DNA of 64,000 nucleotides, from assembly GCA_029207755.1 (NCBI GenBank), contig JARCOQ010000211.1, positions 1 through 64,000 of the forward strand, written 5' to 3'. Below are positions 12,906-25,932 of the stretch, in pieces (position 1 is the stretch's first letter; the number at the start of each line of letters is the position of its first letter). The notes beneath the pieces were generated by a model. It was not told where the DNA came from, searched no databases, and saw nothing but the letters and a program-made list of their open reading frames with translations. This stretch comes from Chamaea fasciata (Eukaryota > Chordata > Aves > Passeriformes > Sylviidae). Made by a program: the position numbers and the translations under genes.

Positions 12906-14242
12906 CTGACATCAGGCACCTGGGCATCTGAGTTTACTTACCCCTGGAAACAGCCCATCCTTTGTGCCCAACTCCCTCTGCCAAGCACCAGGCCTCGCCC
13001 ACCTACAATCCCGAACGGAACAGGATTTCTTCCAGATGCAAGCTGCCACAAACTGGAAGACAAGCTTCCCGTAGAGGGCCAAAGGCCTCCTACAAACTGA
13101 CATCAGGCACCTGGGCAGCTGACTTTACTTACCCCTGGAAACAGCCCATCCTTTGTGCCCAACTCCCTCTGCCGGGCACCAGGCCTCGCCCACCTACAAT
13201 CCCGAACAAAACAGGATTTCTTCCAGATGCAAGCTGCCACAAACTGGAAGACAAGCTTCCCTTGGAGGGCCAAAGGCCTCCTACAAACTGACATCAGGCA
13301 CCTGGGCAGCTGACTTTACTTACCCCTGGAAACAGGCCATCCTTTGTGCCCAACTCCCTCTGCCGGGCACCAGGCCTCGGCCACCTACAATCCTGAACGG
13401 AACAGGATTTCTTCCAGATGCAAGCTGCCACAAGCAGGAAGCCTGGCTTCCCATGGAGGGCCAAAGGCCTCCTACAAACTGACATCAGGCACCTGGGCAG
13501 CTGACTTTACTTACCCCTGGAAACAGGCCATCCTTTGTGCCCAACTCCCTCAGCTGGGCACCCAGCTCCGGCCACCTACAATCCCGAACGAAACAGGATT
13601 TCTTCCCGATGCAAACTGCCTTGAACAGGAAGACAAGCTTCCCATGGAGGGCCAAAGGCCTCCTACAAACTGACATCAGGCACCTGGGCAGCTGACTTTA
13701 CTTACCCCTGGAAACAGGACATCCTTTGTGCCCAACTCCCTCTGCCGGGCCCACAGCTTTGGCCACCTACAATCCCGAACGGAACAGGAGTTCTTCCAGA
13801 TGCAAGCTGCCACAAGCTGGAAATGTGGCTTCACTTGGAGGGCCAAAGGCCTCCTACAAACTGACATCAGGCACCTGGGCAGCTGACTTTACTTTCCTAA
13901 AGAAACAGGCCATCATTTGTGCCCAACTCCCTCTGCCGGGCACCTGGCCTCGGCCACCTACAATCCCGAACGGAACAGGATTTCTTCCAGATGCAAGCTG
14001 CCACAAACTGGAAGCCTGTCTTCCCTTGGAGGGCCAAATGCCTCCTACAAACTGACATCAGGCACCTGGGCAGCTGACTTTACTTACCCCTGGAAACAGG
14101 CCATCCTTTGTGCCCAACTCCCTCTGCTGGGCACCAGGCCTCGGCCACCTACAATCCCGAACGTAACAGGATTTCTTCCAGATGCAAGCTGCCACAAGCA
14201 GGAAACCTGGCTTCTCTTGGTGGGTCAAAGGCCACCTACAAA

Positions 14243-14433
14243 CTGACATCAGGCACCTGGGCAGCTGACTTTACTTACCCCTGGAAACAGGCCATCCTTT
14301 GTGCCCAACTCCCTCTGCCGGGCACCAGGCCTCGGCCACCTGCAGTCCCGAACAGATCAGTATTACTTCCCGATGCAAGCTGCCACAAACTGGAAGACAG
14401 GCTTCCCTTGGAGGGCCAAAAGCCTCCTACAAA
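14243..14433 (+). repeat. Solo class S monomer, cassette broken
   Basis: Reads cctgcagtcccgaacagatc, but its 3' half is of the caaactggaagacaggcttc type, so it is a chimera of S with another class. The counterpart is at 25,506. Confidence 0.75.
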
Positions 14434-15197
14434 CTGACATCAGGCACCAGGGCAGCTGACTTTACTTACCCCTGGAAACAGCCCATCCTTTGTGCCCAAC
14501 TCCCTCTGCCGGGCACCAGGCCTCGGCCACCTACAATCCTGAACGGAACAGGATTTCTTCCAGATGCAAGCTGCCACAAGCTTGAAGACTAGCTTCCCTT
14601 GGAGGGCCAAAGGCCTCCTACAAACTGACATCAGGCACCTGGGCAGCTGACTTTACTTACCCCTGGAAACAGCCCATCCTTTTTGCCTAACTCCCTCAGC
14701 TGGGCACCCAGCTCCGGCCACCTACAATCCCGAACGGAACAGGATTTCTTCCCGATGCAAACTGCCTTGAACAGGAAGACAAGCTTCCCTTGGAGGGCCA
14801 AAGGCCTCCTACAAACTGACATCAGGCACCTGGGCAGCTGACTTTACTTACCCCTGGAAACAGGCCATCATTTGTGCCCAACTCCCTCACCCGGGCCCAC
14901 AGCTTTGGCCACCTACAATCCTGAACGGAACAGGAGTTCTTCCAGATGCAAGCTGCCACAAGCTGGAAATGTGGCTTCACTTGGAGGGCCAAAGGCCTCC
15001 TACAAACTGACATCAGGCACCGGGGCAGCTGACTTTACTTTCCTAAAGAAACAGGCCATCCTTTGTGCCCAACTCCCTCTGCCGGGCACCAGGTCTCGCC
15101 CACCTACAATCCCGAACGGAACAGGATTGCTTCCAGATGCAAGCTGCCACAAATTGGAAGACAGGCTTTCCTTGGAGGGCCAAAGGCCTCCTACAAA

Positions 15198-15770
15198 CTG
15201 ACATCAGGCACCTGGGCAGCTGACTTTACTTACCCCTGGAAACAGGCCATCCTTTGTGCCCAACTCCCTCTGCCGGGCACCAGGCCTCGGCCACCTGCAA
15301 TCCCGAACAGATCAGTATTACTTCCCGATGCAAGCTGCCACAAGCTGGAAGCCGGGCTTTCCGTGGAGGACCAATAGCCACCTGCAAACTGACATCAGGC
15401 ACCTGGGCAGCTGACTTTACTTACCCCTGGAAACAGCCCATCCTTTGTGTCCAACTCCCTCATCCGGGCACTTAGCTCCGGCCCCCTACAATCCCGAACG
15501 GAACACGATTTCTTCCAGATGCAAGCTGCCACAAGCAGGAAGCCTGGCTTCCCATGGAGGGCCAAAGGCCTCCTAAAAACTGACATCAGGCACCTGGGCA
15601 GATGACTTTACTTACCCCTGGAAACAAGACATCCTTTGTGCCCAACTCCCTCTGCCGGGCAGATGGCCTCGGCCACCTACAATCCCGAACGGAACCGGAG
15701 TTCTTCCAGATGCAAGCTGCCACAAGCTGGAAACGTGGCTTCACTTGGGGGGCCAAAGGCCTCCTAAAAA
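15198..15770 (+). repeat. S-M-T trimer cassette 6
   Basis: The 40-mer counterpart of cassette 3: same ccgtgg and cacttagctcc variants, but T has the usual cttccagatgc. Confidence 0.85.
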
Positions 15771-16916
15771 CTGACATCAGGCACCTGGGCAGCTGACTTT
15801 ACTTACCCCTGGAAACAGCCCATCCTTTGTGCCAAACTCCCTCTGCCGGGCACCGGGCCTCGCCCACCTACAATCCCGAACGGAACAGGATTTCTTCCAG
15901 ATGCAAGCTGCCACAAGCTGGAAGACTAGCTTCCCTTGGAGGGCCAAAGGCCTCCTACAAACTGACATCAGGCACCTGGGCTGCTGACTTTACTTACCCC
16001 TGGAAACAGCCCATCCTTTGTGCCCAACTCCCTCAGCCCGGCACCTGGCCTCGGCCACCTACAATCCCGAACGGAACAGGATTTCTTCCAGATGCAAGCT
16101 GCCTTTAACAGGAAGGCTAGCTTCCCTTGGAGGGCCAAAGGCCTCCTACAAACTGACATCAGACATTTGGGCAGCTGACTTTACTTACCCCTGGAAACAG
16201 CCCATCCTTTGTGCCCAACTCCCTCTGCCGGGCACCTGGCCTCGGCCACCTACAATCCCGAACGGAACAGGATTTCTTCCAGATGCAAGCTGCCACAAGC
16301 AGGAAGACTGGTTTCCCATGGAGGAACAAAGGCCTCCTACAAACTGGCATCAGGCACCTGGGCAGCTGACTTTACTTACCCCTGGAAACAGCCCATCCTT
16401 TGTGCCCAACACCCTCTGCCGGGCACCAGGTCTCGGCCACCTACAATCCCGAACGGAACAGGATTGCTTCCAGATGCAAGCTGCAACAAACTGGAAGACA
16501 AGCTTCCCATGGAGGGCCAAAGGCCTCCTACAAACTGACATCAGGGCACCTGGGCAGCTGACTTTACTTACCCCTGGAAACAGCCCATCCTTTGTGCCCA
16601 ACTTCCTCAGCCGGGCCCACAGCTTTGGCCACCTACAATCCTGAACGGAACAGGATTTCTTCCAGATGCAAGCTGCCACAAGCTGGAAATGTGGCTTCAC
16701 TTGGAGGGCCAAAGGCCTCCTACAAACTGACATCAGCACCTGGGCAGCTGACTTTACTTTCCGAAAGAAACAGGCCATCATTTGTGCCCAACTCCCTCTG
16801 CCGGGCACCTGGCCTCGGCCACCTACAATCCCAAACAGAAAAGGATTTCTTCCAGATGCAAGCTGCCACAAACTGGAAGCCTGTCATCCCTTGGAGGGCC
16901 AAAGGCCTCCTACAAA

Positions 16917-17489
16917 CTGACATCAGGCACCTGGGCAGCTGACTTTACTTACCCCTGGAAACAGGCCATCCTTTGTGACCAACTCCCTCTGCCGGGCACC
17001 AGGCCTCGGCCAGCTGCAATACCGAACAGATCAGTATTACTTCCCGATGCAAGCTGCCACAAGCTGGAAGCCGGGCTTTCCATGGAGGACCAATAGCCAC
17101 CTGCAAACTGACATCAGGCACCTGGGCAGCTGACTTTACTTACCCCTGGAAACAGCCCATCCTTTGTGTCCAACTCCCTCATCCGGGCACCCAGCTCCGG
17201 ACCCCTACAATCCCGAACGGAACACGATTTCTTCCAGATGCAAGCTGCCACAAGCAGGAAGCCTGGCTTCCCATGGAGGGCCAAAGGCCTCCTAAAAACT
17301 GACATCAGGCACCTGGGCAGATGACTTTACTTACCCCTGGAAACAAGACATCCTTTGTGCCCAACTCCCTCTGCCGGGCAGATGCCCTCGGCCACCTACA
17401 ATCCCGAACGGAACCGGAGTTCTTCCAGATGCAAGCTGCCACAAGCTGGAAACGTGGCTTCACTTGAAGGGCCAAAGGCCTCCTACAAA
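16917..17489 (+). repeat. S-M-T trimer cassette 7
   Basis: Copy of cassette 4 with an added change in S, ggccagctgcaat, which creates an extra PvuII site and is shared with the copy at 20,544. Confidence 0.85.
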
Positions 17490-18826
17490 CTGACATCAGG
17501 CACCTGGGCAGCTGACTTTACTTACCCCTGGAAACAGCCCATCCTTTGTGCCCAACTCCCTCTGCCGGGCACCAGGCCTCGGCCACCTACAATCCTGAAC
17601 GGAACAGGATTTCTTCCAGATGCAAGCTGCCACAAGCTGGAAGACTAGCTTCCCTTGGAGGGCCAAAGGCCTCCTACAAACTGACATCAGGCACCTGGGC
17701 TGCTGACTTTACTTACCCCTGGAAACAGGCCATCCTTTGTGCCCAACTCCCTCTGCCGGGCACCAGGCCTCGGCCACCTACAATCCTGAACAGAACAGGA
17801 TTTCTTCCAGATGCAAGCTGCCACAAAGTGGAAGCCTGTCATCCCTTGGAGGGCCAAAGGCCTCCTACAAACTGACATCAGGCACCTGGGCAGCTGACCT
17901 TACTTACCACTGGAAACCAGCCATCATATGTGCCCAACTCCCTCTGCCGGGCACCTGGCCTCGGCCACCTACAATCCCGAACGGAACAGGATTTCTTCCA
18001 GATGCAAGCTGCCACAAGCAGTAAACCTGGCTTCCCATGGAGGGCCAAAGGCCTCCTACAAACTGACATCAGGCACCTGGGCAGCTGACTTTACTTACCC
18101 CTGGAAACAGCCCATCCTTTGTGCCCAACTCCCTCTGCCGGGCACCTGGCCTCGGCCACCTACAATCCCGAACGGAACAGGATTTCTTCCAGATGCATGC
18201 TGCCTTTAACAGGAAGACTAGCTTCCCTTGGAGGGCCAAAGGCCTCCTATAAACTGACATCAGACATTTGGGCAGCTGACTTAACTTACCCCTAAAAACA
18301 GGCCATCCTTTGTGCCCAACTCCCTCTGCCAAGCACCAGGCCTCGCCCACCTACAATCCCGAACGGAACAGGATTTCTTCCAGATGCAAGCTGCCACAAA
18401 CTGGAAGACAAGCTTCCCTTGGAGGGCCAAAGGCCTCCTACAAACTGACATCAGGCACCTGGGCAGCTGACTTTACTTACCCCTGGAAACAGCCCATCCT
18501 TTGTGCCCAACTCCCTCTGCCGGGCACCTGGCCTCGGCCACCTACAATCCCGAACGAAACAGCATTTCTTCCAGATGCATGCTGCCACAAGCTGGAAGAC
18601 TAGCTTCCCTTGGAGGGCTAAAGGCCTCCTACAAACTGACATCAGGCACCTGGGCAGCTGACTTTACTTATCTCTGGAAAAAGGACATCCTTTGTGCCCA
18701 ACTCCCTCTGCCGGGCACCTGGCCTCGGCCACCTACAATCCCGAACGGAACCGGAGTTCTTCCAGATGCAAGCTGCCACAAGCTGGAAACGCGGCTTCAC
18801 TTGGAGGGCCAAAGGCCTCCTACAAA

Positions 18827-19017
18827 CTGACATCAGGCACCTGGGCAGCTGACTTTACTTACCCCTGGAAACAGGCCATCCTTTGTGCCCAACTCCCTCT
18901 GCCGGGCACCAGGCCTCGGCCACCTGCAATCCCGAACAGATCAGTATTACTTCCCGATGCAAGCTGCCTCAAGCTGGAAGCCTGGCTTTCCATGGAGGAC
19001 CAATAGCCACCTGCAAA
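18827..19017 (+). repeat. Solo class S monomer, cassette broken
   Basis: Counterpart of 11,378, again joined to cagacatttggg. It follows directly after a monomer equivalent to 10,670, which is where three monomers are missing relative to the first version. Confidence 0.8.
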
Positions 19018-20543
19018 CTGACATCAGACATTTGGGCAGCTGACTTAACTTACCCCTGGAAACAGCCCATCCTTTGTGCCCAACTCCCTCTGCCAAGCAC
19101 CAGGCCTCGCCCACCTACAATCCCGAACGGAATAGGATTTCTTCCAGATGCAAGCTGCCACAAACTGGAAGACAAGCTTCCCTTGGAGGGCAAAGGCCTC
19201 CTACAAACTGACATCAGGCACCTGGGCAGCTGACTTTACTTACCCCTGGAAACAGCCCATCCTTTGTGCCCAACTCCCTCTGCCGGGCACCAGGCCTCGC
19301 CCACCTACAATCCCGAACGGAACAGGATTTCTTCCAGATGCAAGCTGCCACAAGCTGGAAACGCGGCTTCACTTGGAGAGCCAAAGGCCTCCTACAAACT
19401 GACATCAGGCACCTGGGCAGCTGACTTTACTTACCCCTGGACACAGGCCATCCTTTGTGCCTAACTCCCTCAGCTGGGCACCCAGCTCCGGCCACCTACA
19501 ATCCCGAACGAGAAAGCATTTCTTCCAGATGCATGCTGCCACAAGCTGGAAGACTAGCTTCCTCTAGAGGGCCAAAGGCCTCCTACAAACTGACATCAGG
19601 CACCTGGGCAGCTGACTTTACTTATCCCTGGAAAAAGGACATCCTTTGTGCCCAACTCCCTCTGCCGGGCACCTGGCCTCGGCCACCTACAATCCCGAAC
19701 GGAACCGGAGTTCTTCCAGATGCAAGCTGCCACAAGCTGGAAACGCGGCTTCACTTGGAGAGCCAAAGGCCTCCTACAAACTGACATCAGGCACCTGGGC
19801 AGCTGACTTTACTTACCCCTGGAAACAGCCCATCCTTTGTGCCCAACTCCCTCTGCCGGGCACCTGGCCTCGGCCACCTACAATCCCGAACGGAACAGGA
19901 TTTCTTCCAGATGCAAGCTGCCACAAGCAGGAAGACTGGTTTCCCATGGAGGAACAAAGGCCTCCTACAAACTGGCATCAGGCACCTGGGCAGCTGACTT
20001 TACTTACCCCTGGAAACAGCCCATCCTTTGTGCCCAACACCCTCTGCCGGGCACCAGGTCTCGGCCACCTACAATCCCGAACGGAACAGGATTGCTTCCA
20101 GATGCAAGCTGCAACAAACTGGAAGACAAGCTTCCCATGGAGGGCCAAAGGCCTCCTACAAACTGACATCAGGCACCTGGCTGCTGACTTTACTTACCCC
20201 TGGAAACAGCCCATCCTTTGTGCCCAACTTCCTCTGCCGGGCCCACAGCTTTGGCCACCTACAATCCTGAACGGAACAGGATTTCTTCCAGATGCAAGCT
20301 GCCACAAGCTGGAAATGTGGCTTCACTTGGAGGGCCAAAGGCCTCCTACAAACTGACATCAGGCACCTGGGCAGCTGACTTTACTTTCCGAAAGAAACAG
20401 GCCATCATTTGTGCCCAACTCCCTCTGCCGGGCACCTGGCCTCGGCCACCTACAATCCCAAACAGAAAAGGATTTCTTCCAGATGCAAGCTGCCACAAAC
20501 TGGAAGCCTGTCATCCCTTGGAGGGCCAAAGGCCTCCTACAAA

Positions 20544-21114
20544 CTGACATCAGGCACCTGGGCAGCTGACTTTACTTACCCCTGGAAACAGGCCATCCTT
20601 TGTGACCAACTCCCTCTGCGGGCACCAGGCCTCGGCCAGCTGCAATACCGAACAGATCAGTATTACTTCCCGATGCAAGCTGCCACAAGCTGGAAGCCGG
20701 GCTTTCCATGGAGGACCAATAGCCACCTGCAAACTGACATCAGGCACCTGGGCAGCTGACTTTACTTACCCCTGGAAACAGCCCATCCTTTGTGTCCAAC
20801 TCCCTCATCCGGGCACCCAGCTCCGGACCCCTACAATCCCGAACGGAACACGATTTCTTCCAGATGCAAGCTGCCACAAGCAGGAAGCCTGGCTTCCCAT
20901 GGAGGGCCAAAGGCCTCCTAAAAACTGACATCAGGCACCTGGGCAGATGACTTTACTTACCCCTGGAAACAAGACATCCTTTGTGCCCAACTCCCTCTGC
21001 CGGGCAGATGCCCTCGGCCACCTACAATCCCGAACGGAACGGAGTTCTTCCAGATGCAAGCTGCCACAAGCTGGAAACGTGGCTTCACTTGAAGGGCCAA
21101 AGGCCTCCTACAAA
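20544..21114 (+). repeat. S-M-T trimer cassette 8
   Basis: Third copy of cassette 4, sharing ggccagctgcaat with cassette 7. Two bases shorter than normal: ctctgcgggc near 20,619 and ggaacggagttc near 21,040. Confidence 0.82.
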
Positions 21115-22453
21115 CTGACATCAGGCACCTGGGCAGCTGACTTTACTTACCCCTGGAAACAGCCCATCCTTTGTGCCCAACTCCCTCTGCCGGGCACCAG
21201 GCCTCGGCCACCTACAATCCTGAACGGAACAGGATTTCTTCCAGATGCAAGCTGCCACAAGCTGGAAGACTAGCTTCCCTTGGAGGGCCAAAGGCCTCCT
21301 ACAAACTGACATCAGGCACCTGGGCTGCTGACTTTACTTACCCCTGGAAACAGGCCATCCTTTGTGCCCAACTCCCTCTGCCGGGCACCAGGCCTCGGCC
21401 ACCTACAATCCTGAACAGAACAGGATTTCTTCCAGATGCAAGCTGCCACAAAGTGGAAGCCTGTCATCCCTTGGAGGGCCAAAGGCCTCCTACAAACTGA
21501 CATCAGGCACCTGGGCAGCTGACCTTACTTACCACTGGAAACCAGCCATCATATGTGCCCAACTCCCTCTGCCGGGCACCTGGCCTCGGCCACCTACAAT
21601 CCCGAACGGAACAGGATTTCTTCCAGATGCAAGCTGCCACAAGCAGTAAACCTGGCTTCCCATGGAGGGCCAAAGGCCTCCTACAAACTGACATCAGGCA
21701 CCTGGGCAGCTGACTTTACTTACCCCTGGAAACAGCCCATCCTTTGTGCCCAACTCCCTCTGCCGGGCACCTGGCCTCGGCCACCTACAATCCCGAACGG
21801 AACAGGATTTCTTCCAGATGCATGCTGCCTTTAACAGGAAGACTAGCTTCCCTTGGAGGGCCAAAGGCCTCCTATAAACTGACATCAGACATTTGGGCAG
21901 CTGACTTAACTTACCCCTAAAAACAGGCCATCCTTTGTGCCCAACTCCCTCTGCCAAGCACCAGGCCTCGCCCACCTACAATCCCGAACGGAACAGGATT
22001 TCTTCCAGATGCAAGCTGCCACAAACTGGAAGACAAGCTTCCCTTGGAGGGCCAAAGGCCTCCTACAAACTGACATCAGGCACCTGGGCAGCTGACTTTA
22101 CTTACCCCTGGAAACAGCCCATCCTTTGTGCCCAACTCCCTCTGCCGGGCACCTGGCCTCGGCCACCTACAATCCCGAACGAAACAGCATTTCTTCCAGA
22201 TGCATGCTGCCACAAGCTGGAAGACTAGCTTCCCTTGGAGGGCTAAAGGCCTCCTACAAACTGACATCAGGCACCTGGGCAGCTGACTTTACTTATCTCT
22301 GGAAAAAGGACATCCTTTGTGCCCAACTCCCTCTGCCGGGCACCTGGCCTCGGCCACCTACAATCCCGAACGGAACCGGAGTTCTTCCAGATGCAAGCTG
22401 CCACAAGCTGGAAACGCGGCTTCACTTGGAGGGCCAAAGGCCTCCTACAAACT

Positions 22454-22643
22454 GACATCAGGCACCTGGGCAGCTGACTTTACTTACCCCTGGAAACAGG
22501 CCATCCTTTGTGCCCAACTCCCTCTGCCGGGCACCAGGCCTCGCCACCTGCAATCCCGAACAGATCAGTATTACTTCCCGATGCAAGCTGCCTCAAGCTG
22601 GAAGCCTGGCTTTCCATGGAGGACCAATAGCCACCTGCAAACT
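22454..22643 (+). repeat. Solo class S monomer, cassette broken
   Basis: Counterpart of 18,827 with one base lost (cctcgccacctgc near 22,554). Confidence 0.8.
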
Positions 22644-23596
22644 GACATCAGACATTTGGGCAGCTGACTTAACTTACCCCTGGAAACAGCCCATCCTTTG
22701 TGCCCAACTCCCTCTGCCAAGCACCAGGCCTCGCCCACCTACAATCCCGAACGGAATAGGATTTCTTCCAGATGCAAGCTGCCACAAACTGGAAGACAAG
22801 CTTCCCTTGGAGGGCCAAAGGCCTCCTACAAACTGACATCAGGCACCTGGGCAGCTGACTTTACTTACCCCTGGAAACAGCCCATCCTTTGTGCCCAACT
22901 CCCTCTGCCGGGCACCAGGCCTCGCCCACCTACAATCCCGAACGGAACAGGATTTCTTCCAGATGCAAGCTGCCACAAGCTGGAAACGCGGCTTCACTTG
23001 GAGAGCCAAAGGCCTCCTACAAACTGACATCAGGCACCTGGGCAGCTGACTTTACTTACCCCTGGACACAGGCCATCCTTTGTGCCTAACTCCCTCAGCT
23101 GGGCACCCAGCTCCGGCCACCTACAATCCCGAACGAGAAAGCATTTCTTCCAGATGCATGCTGCCACAAGCTGGAAGACTAGCTTCCTCTAGAGGGCCAA
23201 AGGCCTCCTACAAACTGACATCAGGCACCTGGGCAGCTGACTTTACTTATCCCTGGAAAAAGGACATCCTTTGTGCCCAACTCCCTCTGCCGGGCACCTG
23301 GCCTCGGCCACCTACAATCCCGAACGGAACCGGAGTTCTTCCAGATGCAAGCTGCCACAAGCTGGAAACGCGGCTTCACTTGGAGAGCCAAAGGCCTCCT
23401 ACAAACTGACATCAGGCACCTGGGCAGCTGACTTTACTTACCCCTGGAAACAGCCCATCCTTTGTGCCCAACTCCCTCTGCCGGGCACCAGGCCTCGGCC
23501 ACCTACAATCCCGAACGTAACAGGATTTCTTCCAGATGCAAGCTGCCACAAGCTGGAAGACTGGCTTCTCTTGGTGGGTCAAAGGCCTCCTACAAA

Positions 23597-24169
23597 CTGG
23601 CATCAGGCACCTGAGCAGCTGACTTTACTTACCCCTGGAAACAGGCCATCCTTTGTGCCCAACTCCCTCTGCCGGGCACCTGGCCTCGGCCACCTGCAAT
23701 CCCGAACAGATCAGTATTACTTCCCGATGCAAGCTGCCACAAGCTGGAAGCCTGGCTTTCCATGGAGGACCAATAGCCACCTGCAAACTGACATCAGGCA
23801 CCTGGGCAGCTGACTTTACTTACCCCTGGAAAAAGCCCATCCTTTGTGTCCAACTCCCTCCGCCGGGCACCCAGCTCCGGCCCCCTACAATCCCGAACGA
23901 AACACGATTTCCTCCTGAAGCAAGCTGCCACAAGCAGGAAGCCTGGCTTCCCATGGAGGGCCAAAGGCCTCCTAAAAACTGACATCAGGCACCTGGGCAG
24001 ATGACTTTACTTACCCCTGGAAACAAGACATCCTTTGTGCCCAACTCCCTCTGCCGGGCAGATGGCCTCGGCCACCTACAATCCCGAACGGAACCGGAGT
24101 TCTTCCAGATGCAAGCTGCCACAAGCTGGAAACGCGGCTTCACTTGGGGGGCCAAAGGCCTCCTACAAA
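23597..24169 (+). repeat. S-M-T trimer cassette 9
   Basis: Copy of cassette 5, but S reads cacctggcctcgg where cassette 5 reads caccaggcctcgg, and M has cctccgccggg. Confidence 0.84.
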
Positions 24170-25505
24170 CTGACATCAGGCACCTGGGCATCTGAGTTTA
24201 CTTACCCCTGGAAACAGCCCATCCTTTGTGCCAACTCCCTCTGCCAAGCACCAGGCCTCGCCCACCTACAATCCCGAACGGAACAGGATTTCTTCCAGAT
24301 GCAAGCTGCCACAATCTGGAAGACAAGCTTCCCGTAGAGGGCCAAAGGCCTCCTACAAACTGACATCAGGCACCTGGGCAGCTGACTTTACTTACCCCTG
24401 GAAACAGCCCATCCTTTGTGCCCAACTCCCTCTGCCGGGCACCAGGCCTCGCCCACCTACAATCCCGAACAAAACAGGATTTCTTCCAGATGCAAGCTGC
24501 CACAAACTGGAAGACAAGCTTCCCTTGGAGGGCCAAAGGCCTCCTACAAACTGACATCAGGCACCTGGGCAGCTGACTTTACTTACCCCTGGAAACAGGC
24601 CATCCTTTGTGCCCAACTCCCTCTGCCGGGCACCAGGCCTCGGCCACCTACAATCCTGAACGGAACAGGATTTCTTCCAGATGCAAGCTGCCACAAGCAG
24701 GAAGCCTGGCTTCCCATGGAGGGCCAAAGGCCTCCTACAAACTGACATCAGGCACCTGGGCAGCTGACTTTACTTACCCCTGGAAACAGGCCATCCTTTG
24801 TGCCCAACTCCCTCAGCTGGGCACCCAGCTCCGGCCACCTACAATCCCGAACGAAACAGGATTTCTTCCCGATGCAAACTGCCTTGAACAGGAAGACAAG
24901 CTTCCCATGGAGGGCCAAAGGCCTCCTACAAACTGACATCAGGCACCTGGGCAGCTGACTTTACTTACCCCTGGAAACAGGACATCCTTTGTGCCCAACT
25001 CCCTCTGCCGGGCCCACAGCTTTGGCCACCTACAATCCCGAACGGAACAGGAGTTCTTCCAGATGCAAGCTGCCACAAGCTGGAAATGTGGCTTCACTTG
25101 GAGGGCCAAAGGCCTCCTACAAACTGACATCAGGCACCTGGGCAGCTGACTTTACTTTCCTAAAGAAACAGGCCATCATTTGTGCCCAACTCCCTCTGCC
25201 GGGCACCTGGCCTCGGCCACCTACAATCCCGAACGGAACAGGATTTCTTCCAGATGCAAGCTGCCACAAACTGGAAGCCTGTCTTCCCTTGGAGGGCCAA
25301 ATGCCTCCTACAAACTGACATCAGGCACCTGGGCAGCTGACTTTACTTACCCCTGGAAACAGGCCATCCTTTGTGCCCAACTCCCTCTGCTGGGCACCAG
25401 GCCTCGGCCACCTACAATCCCGAACGTAACAGGATTTCTTCCAGATGCAAGCTGCCACAAGCAGGAAACCTGGCTTCTCTTGGTGGGTCAAAGGCCACCT
25501 ACAAA

Positions 25506-25696
25506 CTGACATCAGGCACCTGGGCAGCTGACTTTACTTACCCCTGGAAACAGGCCATCCTTTGTGCCCAACTCCCTCTGCCGGGCACCAGGCCTCGGCC
25601 ACCTACAATCCCGAACAGATCAGTATTACTTCCCGATGCAAGCTGCCACAAACTGGAAGACAGGCTTCCCTTGGAGGGCCAAAAGCCTCCTACAAA
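25506..25696 (+). repeat. Solo class S monomer, cassette broken
   Basis: Counterpart of 14,243 with the common cctacaatcccg in place of cctgcagtcccg, which further erodes the S signature. Confidence 0.7.
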
Positions 25697-25932
25697 CTGA
25701 CATCAGGCACCAGGGCAGCTGACTTTACTTACCCCTGGAAACAGCCCATCCTTTGTGCCCAACTCCCTCTGCCGGGCACCAGGCCTCGGCCACCTACAAT
25801 CCTGAACGGAACAGGATTTCTTCCAGATGCAAGCTGCCACAAGCAGGAAGCCTGACTTCCCATGGAGGGCCAAAGGCCTCCTACAAACTGACATCAGGCA
25901 CGTGGGCAGCTGACTTTACTTACCCCTCTAAA

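Larger units (their letters stand above)
6972..14611 (+). repeat. 40-monomer (7,640 bp) higher-order block, first version
   Basis: From base 6,972 the sequence matches base 14,612 at exactly 40 x 191. Collinearity is simple up to about 10,530. After that the second version carries two extra monomers near 18,170-18,550, lacks three monomers corresponding to about 10,900-11,430, and contains a duplicated 19-mer. The right part of this block (about 12,340-14,590) reappears at about 23,603-25,845. Confidence 0.88.
16160..19787 (+). repeat. 19-monomer tandem duplicate, left copy
   Basis: Repeats immediately downstream at an offset that falls from 3,628 to 3,625 bp (19 x 191 = 3,629 less small deletions). 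Both copies share the two-monomer gain and three-monomer loss relative to about 8,520-12,339, so they are closer to each other than to the first-version block. Small irregularities: an extra g near 16,545, a missing g near 16,736 and a missing c near 19,190. Confidence 0.88.
19788..23412 (+). repeat. 19-monomer tandem duplicate, right copy
   Basis: Right copy of the 16,160-19,787 unit. It carries single-base losses near 20,180 (ggg to gg), 20,619 (cc to c), 21,040 (cc to c) and 22,554 (gg to g), each shortening a short homopolymer that is intact in the left copy. Confidence 0.88.
14612..25845 (+). repeat. Expanded second version of the 40-mer block (about 59 monomers)
   Basis: This segment follows the order of 6,972 to about 14,590 but is about 3.62 kb longer, because its middle part is present twice (16,160-19,787 and 19,788-23,412). 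One further monomer at 23,413-23,603 has no counterpart at the equivalent place in the first version. The left edge is sharp: 14,610-14,611 read aa where 6,970-6,971 read tt. Confidence 0.85.

Noticed and set aside
25894..25910. cacgtg E-box as a regulatory site
   Set aside because: A single-base variant of ggcacctggg found in a few monomers (also near 52,926 and 58,274). With no gene nearby it is most simply neutral variation.
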